A DNA stretch of 64,000 nt from Candidatus Levilactobacillus faecigallinarum (lineage in GTDB: Bacteria; Bacillota; Bacilli; Lactobacillales; Lactobacillaceae): the NCBI GenBank assembly GCA_019113985.1, contig DXGJ01000029.1, positions 1 to 64,000 on the forward strand. The letters are read 5' to 3'. Position 1 is the stretch's first letter. Each line of letters opens with the position of its first letter. Made by a program: the position numbers and the translations under genes. The notes beneath the pieces are model-generated. The model was not told where the DNA came from. It was given only the letters and a program-made list of their open reading frames with translations, and did no database searches. Shown in pieces: positions 1 through 9,463 of the stretch.

Positions 1-684
1 GATACCTTCTTGGGATTCGATCTTAGGGAAGATTTGCACGTGTTCCATGTGCTTTTCTTCGAGGAGTTCACGAATGTCCATCACGTCTTGTGGCTTCCGA
101 ACGAAGGAAGCGGCGATGAAGTTGATTTCGTGGTCCAAACCAAAACGAATGTCGTCGGAGTCCTTTTCCGTGATCCCAGGTAAGTTGATGGAAACACCCG
201 GTGCGTTAACACCCTTACGGGAACCCAAGACACCATCGTTTTGAACCTTAACAACTAATTCCTTAGTTGCGTCGTCTTTCTTTTCAACGACCGTGTCCAA
301 CAGACCGTCATCAAACAGCACGTGGCCGCCTTCGTTGACGTCGTCGTAAAGACCTGGGTAAGTAACCGCGATCTTTTCGTTAGTCCCTTCAAGGGAGTCG
401 TCCATCGAGATACGGAATACGTCGCCAGTGTTGAATTGCAGCTTGCCGCCCTTTTCAACAGTGGTCCGGATTTCGGCACCCTTAGTATCTAACATGATAC
501 CAACCGTCTTACCGGTAATCTTTTCAGCCTTGTGGACGTTTTCCAAACGGCCAAGGTGTTCCTCGTGATCACCATGTGAGAAGTTGAACCGGAAAATGTT
601 AGCCCCGGATTCGATCAACTTAACAATCGTATCAACGTCAGTACTTGCAGGACCAAGGGTACTTACGATCTTGGTTTTCTTCAT
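1..684 (-). CDS. pyk: Pyruvate kinase, C-terminal part beyond the window
   Basis: Last ATP-forming step of glycolysis and of the lower phosphoketolase route: phosphoenolpyruvate plus ADP to pyruvate plus ATP, in the cytosol. The frame is read from an ATG at 684 and runs off the left edge, so about 228 residues are present. The start MKKTKIVSTLGPAS, then RFNFSHGDHEEH and the metal/substrate segment ILDTKGAEIRT are classic for the N-terminal barrel, and FDDGLLDT marks the B domain. The active-site lysine segment (FPKIES) lies at the very edge. A purine-rich Shine-Dalgarno (AAAGGAGAG) precedes the ATG. Upstream comes a transaldolase-family gene and then dnaE, all on the same strand; pfkA, the usual partner, is absent from this spot. 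Confidence 0.97.
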   Translation of the reverse strand, partial: MKKTKIVSTLGPASTDVDTIVKLIESGANIFRFNFSHGDHEEHLGRLENVHKAEKITGKTVGIMLDTKGAEIRTTVEKGGKLQFNTGDVFRISMDDSLEGTNEKIAVTYPGLYDDVNEGGHVLFDDGLLDTVVEKKDDATKELVVKVQNDGVLGSRKGVNAPGVSINLPGITEKDSDDIRFGLDHEINFIAASFVRKPQDVMDIRELLEEKHMEHVQIFPKIESQEGI

Positions 685-927
685 TAGAAAAATCTCTCCT
701 TTAGAATTGGCACGAACGCCGGTCACCGAGAAATTCGGCAAACCAAAACTTCGGCACAAATTTGATTCCAAAAGTATTCTATCACTTTTAAAAATTTATG
801 TCTGCTATGTTCACTGAATTTCCTCGAAGTTTGTTCCAGAATTCTCAAAGTAAGCGGTTTCTCAGACTTTTTACGGGTTTTCGGAAATTTTTCTATAATC
901 AAAATATTATTTAAAGGCAATCCTTTA
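685..927. other. Intergenic region before pyk
   Basis: An AT-rich gap of about 240 bases between the transaldolase gene and pyk, with no convincing reading frame. On the minus strand a TAGAAT hexamer near 780 could serve as a -10 box for pyk, but I see no good -35 partner. No clear factor-independent terminator was found for the transaldolase gene. Confidence 0.4.
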
Positions 928-1662
928 TCAAATCGTTTGCGTCGATTCAGGGGTGGTCGGAATCGTAAAACCGAGTTCAGCGATGTCTGCATCGAAGGTC
1001 TTTACCGTGTCGATTGAAACCTGCAACGCGTCCTTCCCAAATTTTGGTAACTTCGTCAAAATCTTGGGTGGCACCGTAATGATGTCACAACCGGTTTGAT
1101 CAGCCTGAACGATGTTAAATACTTCACGAGTGCTGGCCCATAACAAATCGACGTTTTGCTTGGTGTGGCAGAGGTCGGCCGACTGCCGCATCAGGGGTAG
1201 TGGATCAACGCCGGTATCGGCAACCCGTCCCGCGAAGACCGACACGATACCACCAACGGCCGGGTCAAGCGCGGCCACGGCCAAGCGCACCTGGGTTAAC
1301 GTGGTAATGGCGGTCACGTTGACCCGAACGCCCGCCTGAGACAAGCGCTGAATGACGTCCGTGTTATCTTCCCCGGTCGCCCGAATAATCGGCACCTTAA
1401 CGGCCACGTGCTTGCCTAACTTCGCCAGGACCAATGCCTCTTGGAGCATCTGGTCCGGCTGGTTGGCAAAGACTTCAAAACTAATGGATTGGTCGGGGAA
1501 CGTCGCCACGGCCTCCTTGGCAAAGGCCAAGTAGTCGGTAATCCCGGCGGCCTTCATCAGACTGGGGTTGGTGGTAAAGCCCTGAACTAAGCCCGCTTCG
1601 GCAACTTGCTTCATCGCGGCTAACTCCGCGCCATCCGAGTATACTTTAACGTTTAATTGCAT
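928..1662 (-). CDS. Transaldolase-family protein (transaldolase / fructose-6-phosphate aldolase type)
   Basis: A 244-residue TIM-barrel aldolase of the short transaldolase class. Seen directly: the opening strand NVKVYSDGAEL, the GFTTNPSL motif (about residues 28-35), the Schiff-base lysine in HVAVKVPI (about residue 89) and the VSVFAGRVADTG segment. Family knowledge: such enzymes move a dihydroxyacetone unit between sugar phosphates or cleave fructose-6-phosphate; sequence alone does not separate the two. The ATG at 1662 follows a good GGAGG. The gene takes the place between dnaE and pyk that pfkA holds in homofermentative lactobacilli, so it probably serves pentose-phosphate carbon shuffling in an organism without phosphofructokinase (inference). 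Confidence 0.88.
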   Translation of the reverse strand: MQLNVKVYSDGAELAAMKQVAEAGLVQGFTTNPSLMKAAGITDYLAFAKEAVATFPDQSISFEVFANQPDQMLQEALVLAKLGKHVAVKVPIIRATGEDNTDVIQRLSQAGVRVNVTAITTLTQVRLAVAALDPAVGGIVSVFAGRVADTGVDPLPLMRQSADLCHTKQNVDLLWASTREVFNIVQADQTGCDIITVPPKILTKLPKFGKDALQVSIDTVKTFDADIAELGFTIPTTPESTQTI

Positions 1663-1755
1663 GAAAAAAACCTCCAGATAATTGTTTTTGCTTATTGGTA
1701 TATATAATACCTAAGCCGTTGCAAATAGTCCAGAGGAGTTTTTATAATAATTGGT

Positions 1756-4700
1756 CTACCCATTTTCAAAAACAACGTTTCCCTGCCCCATTAGCTGTTC
1801 TAGCAAGGGTTTCAGCTGGGTATCGGCCCGTAACCATTGCTGCTGTGGCAGAACTCGTTTGCGGTCCGTCTGGGGTTGATACACGATGACCGGGACCGGC
1901 CCACCATGATCCGTTAAGAATTGGGCTAATTGTTGGGCCACTTGCCGATCATCATGCGCTGCATCGACCCGCACGAACCAGCGGGCGCCCGCCGGTAACT
2001 GCGTCGGTGCAGGCGCCATCTCGAGTTGGTCAGCGACCACCTGAAGGCCCCGTTCCCGCTCGACCTTGCCCCGGACGACCACGACTTGATCGGTCGCCAG
2101 CCACTCGGCCGCGCGCCGGTACTGGTTCGGAAAGACCGTGATGCGGACGTCAGCGGACTCGTCGCTAGCCGTCAAAAAGGCCATAGGCTCGCCCCGCTTG
2201 GTCCGAATCGTGCGAATATCCGTCACGTAGACCACCAGGGTCGCCCGGTTGACCGTCGCCAGTTCACTGACGGGTTGAGCGTGTAGCCGGACGGCCAGGT
2301 CGTGATACTGTGCCACGGGATGGCCAGACAGGTAAGCCCCCAAAACGGCCTCTTCCTTCGCCAGCTTGGTCATCAGGTCCAGGTCCGGATGGGATTTGAC
2401 CTTAGGGGCCAACGCAGCGAACAACTCGACGTTGCTCCCGGACAGCTCAACGCTACTAAGAAACTCGGGAATCGCCGCAATCAGTTCGGCACGATTATAC
2501 CCGAAATGGTCGAAGGCCCCCGCGTAGACCAAGGCGTTCAATAAATCCGCCTTGCGGTACTTCGGGTCGATGCGTTCCAAGAATTGATGAAGGTTCTGGT
2601 ACGGCCCATTCTCATGCCGGTCGGCCAGCACGTCGCGCAGAAAGTCGCGCCGGACGCCCTTGATCGAACTCAGACCGAAGATGATGGCGTCCTTTTGTAG
2701 GTTGAAATAGGCCGTGGAATGATTGATGTCTGGCGGTAAAATCGCGACCCCGTGGCGCTTGGCCTCGGTCAGGTACAGCTTGGTCTTCACCGGCACGTTG
2801 ATCACCGAGTTCAGCAGCGCCGCGTAGAACGGCCCCGGGTAATGGGCCTTGAGGTAGGCTAACTGGAAGGCCAGCTTACTGTAGGCCACCGCGTGCGACC
2901 GGTTGAACCCGTAGTTGGCGAATCGGTCGATATAGGCAAAGACCCGCTGGGCCACCTCGACCGAATAGCCGCGTTGCTGGGCGCCGCTAACGAACTGCCG
3001 TTGCATCGCGTCCATGGTTGCCTTTTTCTTTTTACTCATCGCTCGTCGGAGCAAATCGGCTTGGCCCAGTGTGAAGCCCCCCATCACCGAGGCCACCTGC
3101 ATGACCTGTTCCTGATAGACCAGGATACCGTAGGTCGGGCCCAGGATTGGTTTAAGGGCGTCGGCCGGGTAACTGACCGGCTCCTGGCCCCGCTTGCGGC
3201 GCACGAAGGTGTCGATGTTCTCCATCGGCCCCGGCCGGTACAACGCGTTGACCGCGGCGACCAGCTCAAAGCTATCGGGTTGCAGTTGCCGCAAAACCCG
3301 TTTGATCCCCGCGGATTCAAATTGGAACACCCCGTTGGTCTCCCCTTGTGCGAAAAGCTTCAGGGTCGCCGGGTCGTTCAGGTCGATGGCATTCAGGTCC
3401 AGCGTCTGCCCCACTTGCTTCTTGACCAGCTTTAAGGCATTGGCTAGAATGCTCAGGTTCCGCAGACCCAAGAAGTCCATCTTCAATAGGCCGACTGCTT
3501 CGACCGTATCCTTAGGGTACTGGGTCATTAGGAGGTCTTCACTTCCGGGTTGTAACGGCACCAACTGGGTCAGGTCACCCTGACTCAAAACGATGCCGGC
3601 CGCGTGGGTCGAGTAGTTTCGCGGAAGCCCCTCGAGCTCGCGGGCGGTGGTAAACAGCAATCGGTTACGGTCACTATCCGCCACTAGGTTGCGGAGCCGC
3701 TGGGACTGGTCGTAGGCCGCCTTTAGCGTGATATGCAGCTGGTTCGGAATCGCGGCACTCCAGTCACTCATCTCATAGGGCGGTACACCCAGGACCCGCC
3801 CGACGTCCCGTAAGGCCGCCTTGGCCGCCAATGTGCCGAAAGTGATGATCTGGGCGACCCGGGTATGGCCGTACTTGTCATGGACGTACTGCAGCACGTC
3901 CCCCCGACGGTCATCCGGGATATCCAGGTCGATATCGGGCATCTGGGCCCGTTCTTCATTTAAAAACCGTTCAAATAACAGGTGGTAGGCCAGTGGATCG
4001 ACCTCCGTGATGGCCAAGACGTAGGCCACCAGTGAGCCGGCGGCGGACCCCCGCCCGGGACCCGTCTGGATGTGGGCCCGGTGGGCGTAGTTCATCACGT
4101 CCCAGACAATCAGGAAATAATCATCGAACCCCATGCGGTGGATGACCCCCAGTTCCCGGTCCAAACGGTCCTGATAAGCCTGACGGTCAACGTTGGCTTG
4201 TCCGCTCAGGCGGGCCGCCAGTCCCTGGGTACAGAGGGACTGGAGGTAGTCCACCGAGGCCTGACCCTGGGGCGTGGGAAATTGGGGCAGCTCGGGTTGC
4301 TTGAATTGCAACGTAACGGCCGTTCGATCGGCCAATTCTCCGGTCGCAGCGGCCGCCGCCGCCAGCGGTTGACTAGCGAACCGGGCTGTCTGCTCGGCGA
4401 TTGGCCGTAGCCAATGTTGCCCGAGCTCTTGCTGAGCTGCGGTGGGGTCGTCAATGGTGGCTCCGGCATCGATGGCGCGTAACACGGTGACCGCGAAGTG
4501 GTCCTCACGGTTCAGGTAGTCAACGGGTGCCAGCGCCACAGGGGTCGCCCCGGTCGCCTGCGCCACGGTCTGAACCTGATCCTGTAGCGCAACGGACTGT
4601 TCCGGCGCCATTCCCAGGTAGATGGTGTGCCCCGCCAGCTTCTGCAAGGTCTGGACCACCCGCTCGGCCGCCGCGACATCCCCGGCCTGGAGAAGCTGGT

Positions 4701-5088
4701 GGACCTCACTGTCCAGCGGCGCAATGATGCTGAGATGGGAGAGCTGGGCCGCCTGTTGCTTCAGATTGACCGGCGCCTGCCCCACTTGGTAGGCCGTTGT
4801 CAGCTGCATCAGCTGTTGATACCCGGTAAAGTCCTGGGCGATCAACACCCAGTCCATCCCGTCACCGGTCGTCGTCAGGCCCTGAGCAGTCAGGGTCAGA
4901 CCTAAGAGCGGTTTGATGCCGATCCGTTGGCAGGCGTTATAAAACGCCACGGAGCCGTACATCACGTTTTTGTCGGTCAGGGCAAGCGCGGTGTACCCGC
5001 GGTCCTTGGCCGTCTGGACCAGCTCATCGATTCGATTGGTACTCTGTAGTAGGCTATACGTGCTCAAGACCTGTAATGGAACAAACAC
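1756..5088 (-). CDS. dnaE: DNA polymerase III alpha subunit, DnaE type
   Basis: Replicative polymerase that in Firmicutes extends primers before PolC takes over. About 1110 residues. An N-terminal PHP domain (about 5-65) has lost its metal ligands: the usual HxH-type start reads LQVLSTYSLL. The palm carries GPGRGSAAGS (about 346) and the catalytic aspartates in MPDIDLDIPDD (about 386); helix-hairpin-helix and an OB fold (about 950, starting TLVVYVTDIRTI) follow. I chose the GTG at 5088 because AAAGGGGG lies 6 bases before it. The longer ATG frame at 5118 overlaps the TATAAT -10 box of the gene's own promoter, so it can hardly be translated. No proofreading exonuclease domain is seen, as expected for DnaE. 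Confidence 0.95.
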   Translation of the reverse strand: MFVPLQVLSTYSLLQSTNRIDELVQTAKDRGYTALALTDKNVMYGSVAFYNACQRIGIKPLLGLTLTAQGLTTTGDGMDWVLIAQDFTGYQQLMQLTTAYQVGQAPVNLKQQAAQLSHLSIIAPLDSEVHQLLQAGDVAAAERVVQTLQKLAGHTIYLGMAPEQSVALQDQVQTVAQATGATPVALAPVDYLNREDHFAVTVLRAIDAGATIDDPTAAQQELGQHWLRPIAEQTARFASQPLAAAAAATGELADRTAVTLQFKQPELPQFPTPQGQASVDYLQSLCTQGLAARLSGQANVDRQAYQDRLDRELGVIHRMGFDDYFLIVWDVMNYAHRAHIQTGPGRGSAAGSLVAYVLAITEVDPLAYHLLFERFLNEERAQMPDIDLDIPDDRRGDVLQYVHDKYGHTRVAQIITFGTLAAKAALRDVGRVLGVPPYEMSDWSAAIPNQLHITLKAAYDQSQRLRNLVADSDRNRLLFTTARELEGLPRNYSTHAAGIVLSQGDLTQLVPLQPGSEDLLMTQYPKDTVEAVGLLKMDFLGLRNLSILANALKLVKKQVGQTLDLNAIDLNDPATLKLFAQGETNGVFQFESAGIKRVLRQLQPDSFELVAAVNALYRPGPMENIDTFVRRKRGQEPVSYPADALKPILGPTYGILVYQEQVMQVASVMGGFTLGQADLLRRAMSKKKKATMDAMQRQFVSGAQQRGYSVEVAQRVFAYIDRFANYGFNRSHAVAYSKLAFQLAYLKAHYPGPFYAALLNSVINVPVKTKLYLTEAKRHGVAILPPDINHSTAYFNLQKDAIIFGLSSIKGVRRDFLRDVLADRHENGPYQNLHQFLERIDPKYRKADLLNALVYAGAFDHFGYNRAELIAAIPEFLSSVELSGSNVELFAALAPKVKSHPDLDLMTKLAKEEAVLGAYLSGHPVAQYHDLAVRLHAQPVSELATVNRATLVVYVTDIRTIRTKRGEPMAFLTASDESADVRITVFPNQYRRAAEWLATDQVVVVRGKVERERGLQVVADQLEMAPAPTQLPAGARWFVRVDAAHDDRQVAQQLAQFLTDHGGPVPVIVYQPQTDRKRVLPQQQWLRADTQLKPLLEQLMGQGNVVFENG

Positions 5089-5116
5089 GCCGCTTCCCCC
5101 TTTCTTGCTACCGTCC

Positions 5117-5122
5117 ATTATA
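5117..5122 (-). promoter_or_regulatory. Extended -10 promoter of dnaE
   Basis: Read on the minus strand the sequence is TGGTATAATGG: a perfect TATAAT with the TG extension and no good -35 box 17 bases upstream. Transcription would begin inside the first codons of the longer open frame, which supports the GTG start. The same TGGTATAAT form occurs before the amidase gene and the tag operon. Confidence 0.7.
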
Positions 5123-5181
5123 CCAGAAGTTCGGGTGAATTTCGGTTAAACGAACATCCGTTCTAATAAAAAATCCCAGTA

Positions 5182-5232
5182 AAAAAGCCACCCCATTTCA
5201 ACCGCGTTTGGTGCGTTGAAATCGGATGACTT
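5182..5232 (-). terminator. Terminator of the amino acid permease gene
   Basis: On the minus strand a long imperfect hairpin, with arms ATTTCAAC and GTTGAAAT extended by G-U and G-C pairs, is followed by CTTTTTT. It lies just after the permease stop codon and before the dnaE promoter. Confidence 0.8.
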
Positions 5233-5245
5233 CTTTTTTCTAAGG

Positions 5246-6595
5246 TTAAGCCGCCGCTTGGTGTCGTCGCATCAAGCGTTCGATGACCAGCAGGCCCACG
5301 AACCAGATGACGGACCCAATCACGGCCCAACGGTTGACCGGGTCAAAGCACAGAATCACGGTCACCGCTAGGAAGAAGAGGATGGTCGCCCAACTGGATA
5401 ACGGGAACAACGGCATCTTGAAGGGGTTATCCGCGCTATTCGTGGTGCGCTTGTAGACCAGGTGACACGCCAGCAACGCCACCCACACGATGATGAAGTT
5501 GGTGGTCGCCACGTTGGAGATCAGCGTGAAGACGGTGCTGGGCATCACAAAGTTCAGGACCACGATGAGTAACAGAACCAGCGACGAGAATCCCAGGGCC
5601 CGAGCCGGCACGTTATACCGGTTGACCTTCCCCATCCACTTGGGCGCATTATCGCTGTGTGCCAGCGTGAACAGGGTCCGGCTGGTACTGAAGATGGCAC
5701 TATTGCAGGCCGACAATGCCGCGGTCAGAACCACGAAGTTGATGATGCTGGCCGCCGCCTTGACCCCAATATCGCTAAAGACCTGGACGAACGGTGATTG
5801 GTCCGCCGTAATCTGTTGCCAGGGATAAATACTCATAATCACGAACAGGGCCCCCACGTAGAAGAAAGAGATTCGCAGTGGCAAGCTGTTGATGGCCCGG
5901 GGCAGTTCCTTGACCGGATTCTCCGCCTCACCAGCGGTAATCCCCACCATTTCAATTCCGGTAAACGCAAAAATCACCAGGGAGAAGGCCCCCAGGAAGC
6001 CACCGAAGCCCTTGGGAAAGAAGCCGCCATAGGTCACTAGGTTACTCATGGACACCGTGTGCCCGCCGACGTTGGCCGCGGACCCAATCAGGATGGCCCC
6101 GGTCACGATCAGCGCCACGATGGCCACGACCTTGATCATCGAGAACCAGTATTCCAGTTCTCCGAAGGCGCTGACCGACAACAGGTTAAAGGCCAGCAGA
6201 ATCAAAATGATGACCAGCGGGGGTACCCACTGGGGCACGGTCGGGAACCAGTAGCGGATGTAAATGCCACTCGCCGTTAGGTCGGCCATGGCTAAACTGA
6301 TCCAGCAAAGCCAGTAGGTCCAGCCGATACCGAACTCGAAACGTTTGCCCAGGTACAGGTTGACGAATTCCAGAAACGAATGCAGCCGGGTGTTCGAGAG
6401 AAGCAGTTCTCCCAGGGCCCGCATCATCAGGTAACAGAAGAAGCCCCCGATAGCGTAGGCCAACAGGATCGATGGCCCGGCTTGCTGAATCGCGGTCCCC
6501 GATCCTAGAAATAGGCCAGTTCCGATGGCGCCGCCTAAGGCAATCATCTGAACGTGCCGTCGTTTTAACTTTCGTGCAAGATGCTGATTTTCCAT
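5246..6595 (-). CDS. Amino acid permease, APC superfamily (AAT family)
   Basis: A 449-residue inner-membrane transporter with about twelve hydrophobic helices. The AAT-family signature is at the N-terminus: RHVQMIALGGAIGTGLFLGSG (about residues 13-33), the first unwound substrate helix. AFTGIEMVGITAGEAENP (about 212-229) is the equivalent of the conserved helix 6 region. Such proteins import neutral or aromatic amino acids with protons; which one cannot be told from sequence. The ATG at 6595 follows GAGG. It stands alone between clpB and dnaE with its own terminator. An 18-base-spaced TTGCGG/TGTAAT pair upstream is a possible promoter. Confidence 0.88.
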   Translation of the reverse strand: MENQHLARKLKRRHVQMIALGGAIGTGLFLGSGTAIQQAGPSILLAYAIGGFFCYLMMRALGELLLSNTRLHSFLEFVNLYLGKRFEFGIGWTYWLCWISLAMADLTASGIYIRYWFPTVPQWVPPLVIILILLAFNLLSVSAFGELEYWFSMIKVVAIVALIVTGAILIGSAANVGGHTVSMSNLVTYGGFFPKGFGGFLGAFSLVIFAFTGIEMVGITAGEAENPVKELPRAINSLPLRISFFYVGALFVIMSIYPWQQITADQSPFVQVFSDIGVKAAASIINFVVLTAALSACNSAIFSTSRTLFTLAHSDNAPKWMGKVNRYNVPARALGFSSLVLLLIVVLNFVMPSTVFTLISNVATTNFIIVWVALLACHLVYKRTTNSADNPFKMPLFPLSSWATILFFLAVTVILCFDPVNRWAVIGSVIWFVGLLVIERLMRRHQAAA

Positions 6596-6671
6596 AAAAC
6601 CTCAACTTTCTTAATTACAGTCATTCGGGGTATTTTACCGCAAATCCCGGTAGGACGCAATCGCTGGCCGC

Positions 6672-6700
6672 CAAAAAGGGACGTGCACCCAGCACGTCCC
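6672..6700 (-). terminator. Terminator of clpB
   Basis: On the minus strand GGGACGTGC, loop TGGGT, GCACGTCCC, then TTTTT: a 9-bp perfect stem, 10 bases after the clpB stop codon. Confidence 0.9.
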
Positions 6701-6710
6701 CGTAAATTTT

Positions 6711-9326
6711 CTATTCTGTTGTGATCGTGGTGACCGGTGTGGTATGGCGGAACGTCAATTGGTCGTCGGCCACGTCGATGGTGACCAGGCTGTGAACCGG
6801 AATCTGGCCCGCAATCAGTTGCTTGGCCAACGGCGTTTCGACGTGCGTCGTGATGAACCGTTGTAGCGGCCGCGCACCGTATGCTGGCAGGTAGCCTGCC
6901 TTGGCGATCCAAGCCTGGGCCGCCGGCGTAATCGTCAGGTCACGCTGTTGTTCGTGCAGACGGACCGCTAAATGGTCGACCAGCTTGACCACGATTTGTT
7001 GCACGTCGGCCAAGCTCAATGGCGTGAACATGATGGTCTCGTCGATTCGGTTCAGGAATTCAGGCCGGAAATGCGTCTGCAGGAGCTGGGCCACCTGTTG
7101 TTGCGCGTCGCTTGAAATCTGACCGTTCTCGTCGGTCCCCTGTAACAGGATGTCCGACCCCAGGTTCGAGGTCATAATCAGGATGGTGTTCTTGAAGTCG
7201 ACCGTCCGGCCCTGACTATCAGTCAACCGCCCATCGTCTAAGACTTGCAGTAGCAAGTTAAAGACGTCCGGGTGGGCCTTCTCAACTTCGTCAAACAACA
7301 CGATGGTGTACGGATTGCGCCGCACAGCCTCGGTCAGCTGGCCACCCTCTTCGTAGCCCACGTAACCTGGCGCCGCGCCGACCAGCCGGGAGACGGATTC
7401 TTTCTCCATGTACTCGCTCATGTCGATCCGGACCATGTGGTCTTCGCTATCGAAGAGATTCTCGGCCAAGGCCTTGGCTAACTCGGTCTTCCCGACCCCG
7501 GTCGGCCCTAAGAACAGGAAGGACCCCAAGGGCTTGGTTGGGTCCTGTAGCCCCGCCCGTGACCGTAACACGGCATCCGCCACGGCAGTTACGGCCTGGT
7601 TCTGGCCCACCACCCGGTCATGCAACCGGTCAGCCAGCTTCAGGAGTTTCTCCCGTTCGCCCTGAACCAGCTTGGTGACCGGGATACCGGTCATGCGGCT
7701 GACCACCGCGGCAATTTCATTTTCCGTGACCGATTCGGAGACCAGCCAGTTCTGTTGCTGGTCCTGGTCCTCCAATGTCTTAAGTTCCTTCTCCAACTTC
7801 GGAATGGTCCCGTGCTGGAGTTCAGCGGCCTTGTTCAGGTCATACTGACTCTCGGCGTTCGCCAAGTCGCGCTTCGCGGTATCCAACTCGGTCTTCTTGT
7901 CGCCTAACCGCTTGATGGCCGCCTTTTCGTCGTTCCAGCGCGCACTAAGTTGATCGACCTTCTCTTTGGTATCCGCGAGTTCCTTTTGCAACGTCTTCAG
8001 GCGGGCCTGTGAGGCCGCGTCGGTCTCCTGCTTCAGCGCAGTCTGTTCGACCTGCATCCGCATCAACTGACGCCGTGACTGGTCTAATTCCGTGGGAGCC
8101 GAGTTCATTTCCACCCGAATCGAGGCCGAGGCTTCGTCGACCAGGTCGATGGCTTTATCCGGCAAGAAACGGTCGGTCAGGTAGCGGTCGGAAAGCTTGG
8201 CCGCCGCGACCAGAGCGTTGTCGTGAATCCGCACGCCGTGGTGAATCTCGAACCGTTCGCGCAGTCCCCGTAAAATGGTGACCGTGTCGTCGATCGATGG
8301 TTCGCCCACCTGGACCCGCTGGAACCGTCGGGCTAAAGCCTTGTCCTGCTCCAGGTACTGCCGGTATTCGTCCAGCGTGGTGGCACCGATCAGGTGGAGC
8401 TCACCCCGGGCCAGCATTGGCTTCAGCAAGTTGCCAGCGTCCATGCTGCCTTCGGCTTTACCGGCACCCACGATGTTGTGAATTTCGTCGATGAACATGA
8501 TGATCTGACCGTCGCTCTTGGTGACTTCCTTCAAGACGGCCTTCAACCGTTCCTCGAATTCACCGCGGTACTTAGCCCCGGCAATCAGGGAGCCCATGTC
8601 CAGTGAGAAGATGGTCTTGTCCTTGAGGTTATCCGGCACGTCGCCACGAACGATTCGTTGGGCCAGGCCCTCGACAATCGCCGTTTTCCCGACCCCGGGT
8701 TCCCCAATCAGGACCGGGTTATTCTTGGTCTTCCGGGACAGAATCCGGATGACCGACAGAATCTCGTCGTCCCGGCCGATAATCGGGTCAATCTTGCCAC
8801 TGCGCATGGCCTTGACCAGGTCGGTCCCGTACTTCTCGAGAGCCTTGTACTGGTCCTCAGCGTTCTTCGAGGTGACCCGTTCACCGCCTCGGAGCTTGTC
8901 GACGGCCGCCCGCATCTTCTTTTCGGTCAGGCCCTGTTGCTTAAGGTAATCCGTCAGGCTCTCGCCGGTCAGCTGGGTGACCGCAATGACCACCGTGTCG
9001 ATGGCTAAAAAGTCGTCGTTATACCCGGCCCGCACCTGGTCGGCTTTCTGTAATAAGTCAGTCAAGTTACGTGAGAATTCCTGCCCGTATTGCACACCGC
9101 TACCGGTGACCTGGCTGATGCCGTCCAATTCGCGGTCCAGTTCAGCGTCTAAGTCGTTCACGTTTAAGCCGGCGTCCGTAAAGAGTTGACGGGCCAACTC
9201 CCCGGGCTGAATCAAAAACTTAAAGAGGTGGGCAACGGTGACCGCCTGGTGCTTACGCGTCATGGCAATCTGTTGGGCCTCGGCGAGTGCGTCACTTAAA
9301 GCTTGCGTAAATTTTTCTGGATTCAA
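6711..9326 (-). CDS. clpB: ATP-dependent disaggregase chaperone ClpB
   Basis: A hexameric AAA+ machine that, with DnaK, pulls apart heat-aggregated proteins in the cytosol. Two AAA+ modules are seen: Walker A GEPGVGKT (about residue 212) with Walker [11 protein letters not shown], and Walker A GPTGVGKT (about 609) with [13 protein letters not shown]. Between them lies the long coiled-coil middle domain (about 405-535), which sets ClpB apart from ClpC and ClpE. The N-terminal Clp repeat domain is complete. I place the start at TTG 9326 ([13 protein letters not shown], the normal ClpB N-terminus), 7 bases after GGGGG; the longer GTG frame to 9383 has no ribosome site. A CtsR operator lies upstream. 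Confidence 0.96.
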   Translation of the reverse strand: MNPEKFTQALSDALAEAQQIAMTRKHQAVTVAHLFKFLIQPGELARQLFTDAGLNVNDLDAELDRELDGISQVTGSGVQYGQEFSRNLTDLLQKADQVRAGYNDDFLAIDTVVIAVTQLTGESLTDYLKQQGLTEKKMRAAVDKLRGGERVTSKNAEDQYKALEKYGTDLVKAMRSGKIDPIIGRDDEILSVIRILSRKTKNNPVLIGEPGVGKTAIVEGLAQRIVRGDVPDNLKDKTIFSLDMGSLIAGAKYRGEFEERLKAVLKEVTKSDGQIIMFIDEIHNIVGAGKAEGSMDAGNLLKPMLARGELHLIGATTLDEYRQYLEQDKALARRFQRVQVGEPSIDDTVTILRGLRERFEIHHGVRIHDNALVAAAKLSDRYLTDRFLPDKAIDLVDEASASIRVEMNSAPTELDQSRRQLMRMQVEQTALKQETDAASQARLKTLQKELADTKEKVDQLSARWNDEKAAIKRLGDKKTELDTAKRDLANAESQYDLNKAAELQHGTIPKLEKELKTLEDQDQQQNWLVSESVTENEIAAVVSRMTGIPVTKLVQGEREKLLKLADRLHDRVVGQNQAVTAVADAVLRSRAGLQDPTKPLGSFLFLGPTGVGKTELAKALAENLFDSEDHMVRIDMSEYMEKESVSRLVGAAPGYVGYEEGGQLTEAVRRNPYTIVLFDEVEKAHPDVFNLLLQVLDDGRLTDSQGRTVDFKNTILIMTSNLGSDILLQGTDENGQISSDAQQQVAQLLQTHFRPEFLNRIDETIMFTPLSLADVQQIVVKLVDHLAVRLHEQQRDLTITPAAQAWIAKAGYLPAYGARPLQRFITTHVETPLAKQLIAGQIPVHSLVTIDVADDQLTFRHTTPVTTITTE

Positions 9327-9439
9327 GAGTAGTCCCCCATTCATTTTTTGGTTAATTTTCTGGTCAAAAAAGAGGCAAACCACCGTTTACCTCGATTTCA
9401 AAACCTATTCTAACTGATTTTTGACCAAAAATAAAATAA

Positions 9440-9456
9440 TTTGACCAATTTTGACT
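9440..9456 (-). promoter_or_regulatory. CtsR heat-shock repressor operator upstream of clpB
   Basis: The plus strand reads TTTGACCAATTTTGACT, which on the clpB strand is AGTCAAA-ATT-GGTCAAA. This matches the known CtsR heptad repeat (A/G)GTCAAANNN(A/G)GTCAAA exactly. A further half-site (TTTTGACC) begins at 9419 and a degenerate one (GGTCAAA) at 9362. A TAGAAT -10-like box lies between the operator and the gene. clpB is therefore expected to be repressed by CtsR and released on heat stress. Confidence 0.88.
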
Positions 9457-9463
9457 AATTAAA

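Noticed and set aside
2893..3435. Plus-strand frame of 180 codons opposite dnaE
   Set aside because: Antisense shadow of a GC-rich gene; dnaE motifs are certain on the other strand.
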